Shown here piece by piece: positions 1 to 7,143 of a DNA stretch of 8,510 nt; within the stretch, counting starts at the first letter, position 1, and the number at the start of each line of letters is the position of its first letter. This stretch comes from CAZKRL01 sp964555295 (GTDB taxonomy: Bacteria; Bacteroidota; Bacteroidia; Flavobacteriales_D; Sanyastnellaceae), in the NCBI GenBank assembly GCA_964555295.1, contig CAZKRL010000060.1, forward strand, positions 1-8,510. Reading direction: 5' to 3'. Both the position numbers and the translations under genes were made by a program. The notes beneath the pieces were generated by a model. The model ran no database searches. It was given only the letters and a program-made list of their open reading frames with translations, and was not told the origin of the DNA.

Positions 1-939
1 CGCCTTTTCATATTCGCCTTTATTATCGCAAACTAACCCAATATTATTATACGATCTGGCTACGTCAGGATGCTCCGCCCCCAAGGTTTTTATTAGGATA
101 GCCAAGCATTTCTGATGCCACTCTAGCGCCTTGTCGTATTCGCCTTTAGTTGCGCAAACATACCCAATATTATTATAAGATCTGGCTACGTCGGGATGCT
201 CCGCCCCCACGGTTTTTAATCGAATATCCAAGCATTTCTGAAACCACTCCAGCGCCTTGTCGTATTCGCCTTTAGTGTAGTAAATTGACCCAATATTATT
301 ATACGAAGTGGCCACTGAAGGATGATCCGCTCCCAAGGTTTTTAATTCAATAGCTAAGCATTTCTGATACCACTCCAGCGCCATGTCATATTCGCCTTTA
401 GCGTCGCAAACTATCCCAATATTACTATACGAAGTGGCCACGGAAGGATGCTCCGTTCCCAAGGTTTTTAATACAATAGCTAAGCCTTTCTGATGCCACT
501 CCAGCGCCATGTCATATTCGCCTTTAAGGTAGAAAACTACACCAATATTACCATACGAAGTGGCCACGTCAGGATGCTCCGCCCCCAAGGTTTTTAATTC
601 AATAGCCAAGCCTTTCTGATGCCACTCTAGCGCCATGTCATATTCGCCTTTATCAGCGCAAAGCAACGCGATATTATTATACGAATTGCCTATATCAGGA
701 TGCTCAGTACCCAGGGTTTTTAATATGATATCCAGGCATTTCTGATACCACTCCAGAGCCTTATCGTATTCGCATTTAATGTAAAAAACTAACCCGATAT
801 TATTATAAGAATTGGCTACGTCAGGATGCTCTGACCCCAGGGTTTTTAATTTGATATCCATGCATTTCTGATAATACTCCAGCGCTTTGTCGTATTCGCC
901 AAAGTGTTGAAATAAATCCCCGATGCTGTTGCAGATTTT
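1..939 (-). repeat. Tandem 126-bp coding repeat (42-residue TPR units), seven complete plus one partial
   Basis: The motif tattcgcctt or a close variant recurs on the plus strand at 11, 137, 263, 389, 515, 641, 767 and 893, exactly 126 bp apart. Each unit encodes one TPR whose core reads NNIG, KGEYDKALEW, QKCL, then LKTLGAEHPDVA. The Glu of each GEY lies at residues 875, 917, 959, 1001, 1043, 1085, 1127 and 1169. By eye, neighbouring units share most of their bases, which points to recent tandem duplication or recombination between units. The array runs off the left edge, so its full copy number is unknown. The spacing and the unbroken frame show that it is coding and not a CRISPR or a non-coding satellite. 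Confidence 0.95.
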
Positions 940-3519
940 AGCATCATCAAGAAGGTCGGATTGATTCAGGTTGATTTTTGATAAGTAGGACTCTCCTTCC
1001 TCTTTGTCAACCAAAACAATTCCCTTTATGCCCAATTCAATGGCTGGCTTTAAAGAAAATTCATTTCTGGGTAAACCTAGAGTTGCGAGCTCCTTGCGCA
1101 ACGGATGCAATGTCAAGTATTTCAATGTTGCATCCACCTTCAGCAACGCCTTCCAATCATTCTCAGTCGGGTTTTCTAACAAGATTTCCAAGGTTTCTTT
1201 TACGCCTATGCTTTTTAAGTGAAGGACAATCGGGGTAACGCATGCTTCAATGAATTCCTCACCGGCATCAATCAGTTCGCAAACGGTATTCAAATCTCCC
1301 TTCAATGCCAATTGTTGCATATAAGCACCAACACCGGCTTGTTGCAATGGGCTGCCGGTTTGCAGCAGTTTTTTGATTTCGGCTATGGTAATTCCGGGCT
1401 CTTGCTTTTCTAGTTTCTTCCCTAAAAGATGCAAGAGTGCACCTTCTACTGTAAAGCCTACGCATGCGTTCAAATCTTTAACGTACCGACTGACCCACCC
1501 CAAGTTTCGTAAACGGGGATAGGGCGCGTTGAGTTGATCGGTGGTGAAGGATTGGTGAAGTGCGTTGTCTTTTAGTACATCGTCGAGCAATAATTCATTT
1601 TCTCCTTTTTCCCAAATGGCATTGGCCAATGCGGTGAAGAACTCTTGCTCTCCTTCGCTAAAAGATGTCAACCAGTCGCTCCAAATATCCAGATGCTGCT
1701 TTCCTTTTTTAGGAAAGTTCTTGCCTTGATAGGTTTCTAAAAACAAACGCAGCACCAAGGGATTGCTGATTTGATTGTACAACGCACGATCAAAAGTAGC
1801 TAGGTCATCAAAATCAAATTGTGGTTTGAACTTGCTCTTGTCTTTCTGCACATAATATTCCCAAGCCTGCTTCATCTCTTCCATGGAGAGGGCAACAAGC
1901 CAATGGGTGTAGGCGCTTACTTGGTTATCTCTTTCTTTGTTATCACCATACATGTAGGACTCTTGTTCCTCATTTACTCTATAGCGATTGATATCAGCAG
2001 CTGTATTGGCCCTACTTGTCACCACAAATTTTAAACTACCGGGTTCAAAGTGTTTGGAGATTGCAAATAGTTCGGTCCATAGTTTTTCAGCGTCGTGCGC
2101 CTCATTGAGTCCGTCGATCAAAACAAAAGAGGGGGCCTCTTGTGTTCCGGCAATAGCCGGGTATTGGGCTAGGTTTTCACACTCATCAATATTCAGTAGG
2201 TAACATAGCTGCGCATGAAGGGTGGTCTTCTCCATTCGTCCCGCGCGAATCAGCAAAGTAGGCATTCCGCGCTCGGTGTATTGCTTCTGCATCTCCACCA
2301 ACAAATTGGTTTTACCACTGCCTGCCTCTGCGGCAATCACAAAAATGTTGGCACGGGCGCCAATCCATTCGCGGAGTTTAATCTCCATGTCCTCGCGGTG
2401 CACATACACACCGGGAATGACTTTCTTCTCTGCTACAAGGGTATCGAGAATCAGCTTGTTCTCGTCGGCAACCCGGGCTAAGAAAACCTCCTTCGTGAAT
2501 TCTTCGGGTGTATAGGTATGCTCCTTCTGCTTATCGCGCAGGAGGAGATTGAGTTTTTCCAGAATCTTACCGGAGGTCTGTTTTTCGGTTCCCTCCGGAC
2601 TAAAGAACTTAATCGTTTTTCCGGTGTACGATTCGTATGCTAGGATTTGTTCCTTGTCCTCTTTACCCAATGAAACCTCTCCCGGAACCACAAAGAAGGG
2701 GAGGATGTCCATGCTTTCTCCTTGCGGATTTTCCATCCACACGCGCGCGGGTGTCTGTGTCCCTTTCTCTTGCGTGGTCAGCTCACTCGACTGAAGCCGG
2801 TAGGTTTCGCCATGTTCGTGTTTAAATATGGGATAACTGGGAACGAATTGCATTTGCTCCAGCAACGTGCGGAAAATCGGAAAATACTCGTCCCATAGTT
2901 GCTGCGAGGCTTTTTCATCCAATGTCAGTCCATGGCCAAGGTACCGATTGCGAAAGTTGATGAGCATGCCAATGGCGGTGGCCTCTTGTTTCTTCAATTG
3001 CACATCACCATTGCTGTCGATGTATTCAATTTCACCTTTGTAGAGCTTGCGCTTGTTGCCGGTCTCTACTGCGTCATAATACTTCGGCAGGTCCGCACAA
3101 AAGAAAGGATGCTGTTTTTCATTCAAGTACTTCAGCGTTTCGCGGATGTATTGATTCCACGATCCAAACGAAGGTTCTGCCAAGGCTTGCTGAAACAGCG
3201 CCACCATTTTCTTATCCTTCAACGGACTATGGAAGAACTCGGATGCAGCAACGAGCCCTAGGTATTTTAGGTAATTCAGAAAGGTATCCTTGAGCAAATT
3301 CACACGCGTCCAGGCGTGTTTTTCCGCAAGGGCTCTTTTCAACGGATAGGCGATTACGTAGGGGAGTGTTGAGAAGAGCTGCTCATCGGCTTCGCTTATT
3401 CCCGAAGGTTCTGCCACTTCTTGGAGTGGCAGTTGACAAACGGGGCAATTCATCGCCACAGGAAAAGTTGCTTTCGAAAGCGCAATGGCGCAAGTGGTGT
3501 TTAGGCAGGTGTAGGACAT
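1..3519 (-). CDS. Zinc-ribbon / R-N-x3-G-H-G module / NACHT-type STAND NTPase / TPR protein, 3' end outside window
   Basis: This is a single open frame of 1173 codons read on the minus strand, without a stop down to base 1, so the C-terminus is missing. ATG 3519 is the first possible ATG because an in-frame TAA lies at 3529-3531. Domains in order: (a) residues 5-28, Cys5, Cys10, Cys25 and Cys28 (last pair CPVC), a zinc-ribbon-like segment; (b) about 50-330, a helical module with FGSW at 118-121 and R190-N-x3-G-H196-G, an R-x5-H arrangement like HEPN RNases, then a beta-rich part; (c) NTPase with Walker A A397-E-A-G-S-G-K403-T, Walker B VLIDGLNE (D469, E473), a FVVTSR strand ending at R503 and NPLVLRL at 586-592, typical of NACHT/STAND proteins; (d) from about 861, 42-residue TPRs of kinesin-light-chain type. 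Known relatives of this architecture are signal-sensing switches, several of them antiphage. A role as the sensor that pairs with the divergent membrane gene is my inference. No ribosome binding site is seen. Confidence 0.93.
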   Translation of the reverse strand, partial: MSYTCLNTTCAIALSKATFPVAMNCPVCQLPLQEVAEPSGISEADEQLFSTLPYVIAYPLKRALAEKHAWTRVNLLKDTFLNYLKYLGLVAASEFFHSPLKDKKMVALFQQALAEPSFGSWNQYIRETLKYLNEKQHPFFCADLPKYYDAVETGNKRKLYKGEIEYIDSNGDVQLKKQEATAIGMLINFRNRYLGHGLTLDEKASQQLWDEYFPIFRTLLEQMQFVPSYPIFKHEHGETYRLQSSELTTQEKGTQTPARVWMENPQGESMDILPFFVVPGEVSLGKEDKEQILAYESYTGKTIKFFSPEGTEKQTSGKILEKLNLLLRDKQKEHTYTPEEFTKEVFLARVADENKLILDTLVAEKKVIPGVYVHREDMEIKLREWIGARANIFVIAAEAGSGKTNLLVEMQKQYTERGMPTLLIRAGRMEKTTLHAQLCYLLNIDECENLAQYPAIAGTQEAPSFVLIDGLNEAHDAEKLWTELFAISKHFEPGSLKFVVTSRANTAADINRYRVNEEQESYMYGDNKERDNQVSAYTHWLVALSMEEMKQAWEYYVQKDKSKFKPQFDFDDLATFDRALYNQISNPLVLRLFLETYQGKNFPKKGKQHLDIWSDWLTSFSEGEQEFFTALANAIWEKGENELLLDDVLKDNALHQSFTTDQLNAPYPRLRNLGWVSRYVKDLNACVGFTVEGALLHLLGKKLEKQEPGITIAEIKKLLQTGSPLQQAGVGAYMQQLALKGDLNTVCELIDAGEEFIEACVTPIVLHLKSIGVKETLEILLENPTENDWKALLKVDATLKYLTLHPLRKELATLGLPRNEFSLKPAIELGIKGIVLVDKEEGESYLSKINLNQSDLLDDAKICNSIGDLFQHFGEYDKALEYYQKCMDIKLKTLGSEHPDVANSYNNIGLVFYIKCEYDKALEWYQKCLDIILKTLGTEHPDIGNSYNNIALLCADKGEYDMALEWHQKGLAIELKTLGAEHPDVATSYGNIGVVFYLKGEYDMALEWHQKGLAIVLKTLGTEHPSVATSYSNIGIVCDAKGEYDMALEWYQKCLAIELKTLGADHPSVATSYNNIGSIYYTKGEYDKALEWFQKCLDIRLKTVGAEHPDVARSYNNIGYVCATKGEYDKALEWHQKCLAILIKTLGAEHPDVARSYNNIGLVCDNKGEYEKA

Positions 3520-3612
3520 AAGACGAATTTACAAAAGGTGTTTCTCGATGCGTGTTTTGGCTGCGCCTAATATTGTGTTTTCCCATTATCTTCCCAACCC
3601 TAAACACGTTCT
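3520..3612. promoter_or_regulatory. Divergent intergenic region shared by the NACHT-TPR gene and the membrane gene
   Basis: These 93 bp separate two genes transcribed away from each other, so both promoters must lie here or inside the neighbouring 5' coding ends. I found no perfect TAnnTTTG box in either direction. The nearest matches are TAATATTG at 3568-3575 on the plus strand and TAAATTCG on the minus strand (plus-strand bases 3524-3531), each with one mismatch and neither with a well-spaced TTTG partner. In-frame stops, TAA at 3529-3531 (minus) and TAA at 3601-3603 (plus), fix both gene starts. A shared promoter region would allow joint control of the pair, but no operator repeat is visible. 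Confidence 0.5.
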
Positions 3613-6021
3613 ATGGAGTCAGTCTCTAAGTACACCGATATAATCGCCACCTACTTTCAGAGTCACCTCGTTTTCTTTGGTGTTATCGTTCTGTTTCTTT
3701 TATTGTCCGTGATAGCCTTTAGCTCATTCAACCAAGTCAAAGCGAAGATGGATGTGTCTCAAGCAAATGATGAAAAACCAAAAAGAAGTTTATTCTTTCG
3801 TTTGGTTGCTCGTTTATTGAAGTTTGTAACACCCTTGATGAAATTATATTCGCTTGGCATTTACCTCGTGCTTTTCAAGCTGGGAATTTGCAATTTGACA
3901 CTTACTGTCTTGCTTGCGATTGTGGAGACCCGATCTTGGTGGTTTCCGGATAAAGCAATAAGGAATTTACATGGTATTCGATTGAAGTGGTCGTCCTTAT
4001 TACTTCAGGTATTGATTACTTCAACCATGGTTTACGCTCTTTTTTCTGTTCAATATTTTGAGGAATATCGATTTATTAGGTACTTATTTCTATGCAGATA
4101 TGCGATTGCATTCTTTACATCTTTCAGTCGAATTAATGCTTGTGAAGATTATTATGAATCATCGGAAGATAAGGATGAGGCAATGTCTATTTTAATGCAG
4201 GGCTCGTCCACGCCGGCAAGCATATTGCCACTTGGATTGTTGTTGAATACTTGGATTATCGACTTTTTCTGCGTGTTTATAGGTATAACAGGCTTCGCTA
4301 AAAATCCAATTAATTATGGTTTTATAGATTCTAGAAATAGAGTTAATTCGTTGTCTTTCAACTCTGATTCCGCCAGTCAAGTGGTGCTTATGGCTGTCGG
4401 GATAACGATATTGATGGTAGGTAGCTTTGATATTCGCTCTTTGTTCATTTTTGTTGGTGTTATTTCTATATGGCCATACTTGCGTAAATCGCCGAGTAAA
4501 TTGAGTAAATATTTTACTGTTGTTGTGGGTGAGGAATATTTAATGCGACCTGCTGTCTATGACAACTTGTTGATGCGCGTGTTGCCCGATTTTAAAAAGG
4601 ATTGGTTGAGTAGCATGTACTTGAAAAAAAGTGATTATTCGTATTCAATTTTCTTTCATAATCAACGAAAACTTTGGGATAAGAAACAGGGTGTGCTGGA
4701 AGTGAAAGATTTAGTTAAATCCTGTAATCATCTGATTGTATTGTTTGAATCAAGTGAAAGCAGAGTGAACTATGTAAGCGAGTTTGATCTAACACACGCT
4801 TTGAGTCGCCCCGATGTCATAATTGACACCTGGATGTGTAGTTTGAAGGTGGGAACATTGTTCGGAGATATTAAGGGCGATGACCAATGGATGCGCTTGA
4901 GATTGGATATTATCAGGAAAATTAGCGATGAAGATTATGGAGCGATTGAGGGCGATGCCAATCGATATAAAGATGGCACCTACGCGCGCCATGTAGCCGA
5001 TAGCTTGTTAGTTCGCCAAAACATCGTCAACTCCTCCTCCTTCGAATCCCTCCGCCAGAACATCCAGCTCTTCGAACAACAGTATAAAGAAGCCGATCAT
5101 GAACGGGTGAAGCAATTGACCGGTAGAGGAATCTACGAGTTGAACACCCTGTTTCGGCAGTTGCACGAGAGCCCTTCCATTCCTTCGCGATTCATTGACC
5201 TGCTCAATGTGGCGGAATGTATGATCCGCTACCTCGTTGGTTTTTTGCATACCGAGCGGGTAGGTGATGGCAAGACTCTTCATGGCAATCTGCCGTTCGA
5301 TACCAAGGCCATCGCTTTCGGTTCCTGCACCGATTTTTTGGCACGATGGAAGAAGTCGGATGCAGCGGCGGAGACTATTCTAGGCGCTCGAATATCCGCT
5401 TTGCTGGATGTGGTTTATGATGACGCAGAAAACGTGGAAGCGTTGGTCAAGTATATCCGCATCATGAATCCAGGTGTTACGGCTAAATATTCCCAGAAGC
5501 CTACGCTCCTCGAATTGGGTTGGTGGCTGGTGACCGTGCGCAATAAAACCCGTGGACACGGAACACCCAGCAAGGTGGATTACGGTTTTTATGTGTGTTT
5601 GGAGAAGGCAGTACTCTTCATGTTGGCCGAATGCAGCAAGCTTGAACTGGCACCCTGCTACATCGCCGAGGTAGATGGTCAAAAATGGACGTTCCATCTG
5701 TCGAGCGGTGGCTATCCGGAGCCTGTTCCTGTAGTCGAAGAATTACAGAAGGGGGTACATTTCAATCCGCTGTTGGAAGATGAGATGATTGAACGGCTGA
5801 CGGCCAATCACCGCCGCATTATTGCCAATATTCCTGCGGGCGACGAATCGCTCTACCTCTATGTTGCCGACGGAGAGCAAACGGAATGGTGGCGCTGCCA
5901 TAAACACTTTCAGGTGAAAGTTGCCATCGTTCACTTGCTCAATCAACGCGACGAGAAAAAGGAGAGTTGGATCAGCTTTAGTACAGGGCGTATTATGCGA
6001 CCGGAGATTAGTGAGCTGTAG
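3613..6021 (+). CDS. Multi-pass membrane protein with C-terminal R-N-x3-G-H-G module shared with the divergent NTPase gene
   Basis: The product has 802 residues. ATG 3613 is the first start after an in-frame TAA at 3601-3603, and no Shine-Dalgarno sequence is visible. Hydrophobic segments lie near residues 18-38, 75-103, 128-147, 153-171, 203-225 and 256-288, so the first third is probably embedded in the inner membrane with the rest in the cytoplasm. Residues about 340-410 alternate predicted strands and helices (SIFFHN, then HLIVLFESSES, then E390, then PDVIIDTW) and vaguely resemble a Rossmann or TIR fold; this is tentative. Residues about 500-780 hold FGSC at 569-572, R643-N-x3-G-H649-G and a beta-rich tail with DGQKW at 688-692, matching the module of the divergent gene at nearly equal spacing. 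The R-x5-H motif is compatible with a HEPN-type RNase. Base composition rises from about one third GC to about half near base 4980. I do not recognise a named family. A membrane-anchored effector role is an inference. Confidence 0.93.
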   Translation: MESVSKYTDIIATYFQSHLVFFGVIVLFLLLSVIAFSSFNQVKAKMDVSQANDEKPKRSLFFRLVARLLKFVTPLMKLYSLGIYLVLFKLGICNLTLTVLLAIVETRSWWFPDKAIRNLHGIRLKWSSLLLQVLITSTMVYALFSVQYFEEYRFIRYLFLCRYAIAFFTSFSRINACEDYYESSEDKDEAMSILMQGSSTPASILPLGLLLNTWIIDFFCVFIGITGFAKNPINYGFIDSRNRVNSLSFNSDSASQVVLMAVGITILMVGSFDIRSLFIFVGVISIWPYLRKSPSKLSKYFTVVVGEEYLMRPAVYDNLLMRVLPDFKKDWLSSMYLKKSDYSYSIFFHNQRKLWDKKQGVLEVKDLVKSCNHLIVLFESSESRVNYVSEFDLTHALSRPDVIIDTWMCSLKVGTLFGDIKGDDQWMRLRLDIIRKISDEDYGAIEGDANRYKDGTYARHVADSLLVRQNIVNSSSFESLRQNIQLFEQQYKEADHERVKQLTGRGIYELNTLFRQLHESPSIPSRFIDLLNVAECMIRYLVGFLHTERVGDGKTLHGNLPFDTKAIAFGSCTDFLARWKKSDAAAETILGARISALLDVVYDDAENVEALVKYIRIMNPGVTAKYSQKPTLLELGWWLVTVRNKTRGHGTPSKVDYGFYVCLEKAVLFMLAECSKLELAPCYIAEVDGQKWTFHLSSGGYPEPVPVVEELQKGVHFNPLLEDEMIERLTANHRRIIANIPAGDESLYLYVADGEQTEWWRCHKHFQVKVAIVHLLNQRDEKKESWISFSTGRIMRPEISEL

Positions 6022-6047
6022 AAATATTATTATATTTTCGTCGGCGT

Positions 6048-6398
6048 ATGCTAACCATTGAATTCACCACCTTCTGGCCTGAACAACAAGCACTCAAACA
6101 GGAATGTATCGATTTTATAGCGATGAACGCCGGAGATGCTGATCGTATAGTAGTGCATTTGGAAGACCCGGACGATGCTGAAAGCTCCTTTGCTGTGCTA
6201 TTTCATTTTAAGGAATTGAATATGGACGATTTTCCCTTGTGGGATGAACTCAAAGAGTTTGCTGCCGCAAATGAACTGTATGTGCTTGCCTACGACCATC
6301 ACTCCAACAGACGAAAGGGCTATTGGTATGATGAGGAGGACGATTGGATAATTCAGGAGTTGGATAAGCCTGATTACGTTCTGGCTTTAGTCATGTGA
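6048..6398 (+). CDS. Small acidic protein of unknown function
   Basis: The product has 116 residues and starts at ATG 6048, only 26 bp after the stop of the membrane protein gene on the same strand, so co-transcription is likely. By hand count it has 27 Asp/Glu against 8 Lys/Arg, which makes it strongly acidic, with acidic clusters near the C-terminus (YDEEDDW). It has alternating hydrophobic and charged segments, several Trp and Phe residues, no signal peptide and no membrane segment, so it is probably a compact cytoplasmic protein. No Shine-Dalgarno sequence is visible; the short gap is A/T-rich (gaaatattattatatttt). I recognise no family. Being next to the membrane gene, it could be an accessory or immunity-type partner, and its acidity would also suit a protein that mimics nucleic acid, but nothing in the sequence proves either idea. 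Confidence 0.75.
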   Translation: MLTIEFTTFWPEQQALKQECIDFIAMNAGDADRIVVHLEDPDDAESSFAVLFHFKELNMDDFPLWDELKEFAAANELYVLAYDHHSNRRKGYWYDEEDDWIIQELDKPDYVLALVM

Positions 6399-6420
6399 GA
6401 CTGTCCTCACCGGTTAGCTA

Positions 6421-7020
6421 TTACCCATTCAAATTCGGATCTATAGTCAATTCCAATCCGGTTGAATTCCCCAGATAATGTGTATAGATTTTTCCTTCCG
6501 TGTCGCGCATACCGGATAGATATAGTTTATCGCAGGTAAGCTTCCTTAAGTGATCCATTTCATGCACTTCTGTAAATCGGATCTGCACATAAATGGGTTT
6601 GTCCACAATTACCCTGGCATCCAGCACATATTTGTCAGATTGATTACCTGCGAAAATGAGATAGTCCAAACGAAGGTTTTCTAGATTGTCGAGCTGTAGT
6701 TCTCCTCCGCCTTGATGAACTTTCAAAGCATGCAGTTTAGGCAAAAGTTCTACTCCCTTTAGTGAGGTTAGCGATTGGTTTTTTTGGAATTCGATATCAA
6801 GGATTTCGACATTGGGGAATAACTCTGCAACCCAAGAGAGATCGGCAGTTTTTACATCATGTAGCATTACCCATTTGAGGGGACTACAATCTATATCATT
6901 ATGCGGGAATAAATACCATCCATCCACTTTACCGCTCCATCCTTGCGGAAAGTTGGGATTAAAATCTTCAATGTCGACGGTGCCCTTGGTTTTGTTGCTG
7001 AAGAGTTTTTTGACGTTCAT
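6421..7020 (-). CDS. Leucine-rich-repeat-like protein, hypothetical
   Basis: The product has 199 residues, ATG at 7020, TAA at 6421-6423. It faces the acidic-protein gene tail to tail with 22 bp between the stops and starts divergently from the pentapeptide gene. Residues about 48-125 show irregular leucine-rich spacing (SWVAELFPNVEILDIEF, then SLTSLKGVELLPKLHALKV, then LDNLENLRLDYLIF), with one further similar stretch at about 156-170 (HLRKLTCDKLYLSG). This suggests a short LRR-like solenoid of three or four repeats used for protein binding. It has no signal peptide, membrane segment or recognisable catalytic motif. The N-terminus has a Trp-rich patch (QGWSGKVDGWYLF, 26-38). A candidate promoter lies at 7064-7071. 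Function is unknown; the LRR call is by pattern only. Confidence 0.82.
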   Translation of the reverse strand: MNVKKLFSNKTKGTVDIEDFNPNFPQGWSGKVDGWYLFPHNDIDCSPLKWVMLHDVKTADLSWVAELFPNVEILDIEFQKNQSLTSLKGVELLPKLHALKVHQGGGELQLDNLENLRLDYLIFAGNQSDKYVLDARVIVDKPIYVQIRFTEVHEMDHLRKLTCDKLYLSGMRDTEGKIYTHYLGNSTGLELTIDPNLNG

Positions 7021-7063
7021 GACAATAGAGTTGAAGTGTAACGGTAGACTTAATTGCTATTTC

Positions 7064-7071
7064 CAAAATTA
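7064..7071 (-). promoter_or_regulatory. Candidate Bacteroidota -7 promoter box for the LRR-like gene
   Basis: Read on the minus strand these bases are TAATTTTG, a perfect match to the Bacteroidota -7 consensus TAnnTTTG. Transcription would start about 7 bases downstream, giving a leader of roughly 35-40 bases before ATG 7020, which is reasonable. The weak point is the absence of a clear TTTG -33 element at the expected 19-21 bp upstream. Confidence 0.35.
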
Positions 7072-7103
7072 CAACAATAGCGGAATCTATTAAGGGTAAT
7101 TAA

Positions 7104-7118
7104 ATAGGTTCAACCTAT
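7104..7118. promoter_or_regulatory. 15-bp inverted repeat, candidate operator before the pentapeptide gene
   Basis: The sequence ATAGGTT-C-AACCTAT is a perfect 7-bp inverted repeat around one base. It ends 25 bp before ATG 7144, where a promoter for that gene would be expected, and sits in the 123-bp divergent gap between the LRR-like and pentapeptide genes. A loop of one base cannot form a good RNA hairpin, so a binding site for a dimeric regulator is more likely than a terminator. No regulator gene is seen in the window. Confidence 0.35.
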
Positions 7119-7143
7119 CTTGCTTTATTCAATTAATTGAGAA

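Noticed and set aside
1..939. Regular repeats that could be mistaken for a CRISPR array or satellite DNA
   Set aside because: The period is exactly 126 bp, similarity covers the whole unit with no unique spacers, and the minus strand reads through all copies as TPRs in one frame.
978..3261. Several plus-strand open frames of 60-120 codons
   Set aside because: They overlap the long minus-strand NTPase frame, which has clear Walker motifs and TPRs. The antisense frames show no protein-like pattern.
3555..3575. TTTTG (3555-3559) and TAATATTG (3568-3575) as a promoter for the membrane gene
   Set aside because: The two parts are 8 bp apart instead of 19-21 and the second has a mismatch to TAnnTTTG.
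3383..3607. Minus-strand 74-codon open frame near the divergent gap
   Set aside because: It lies out of frame over the start of the NTPase gene and its residues look random. The NTPase frame has the Cys4 unit and continues into recognisable domains.
4192..5946. Minus-strand open frames of 62-105 codons inside the membrane protein gene
   Set aside because: They are antisense to a well-supported 802-codon gene and lack recognisable motifs.
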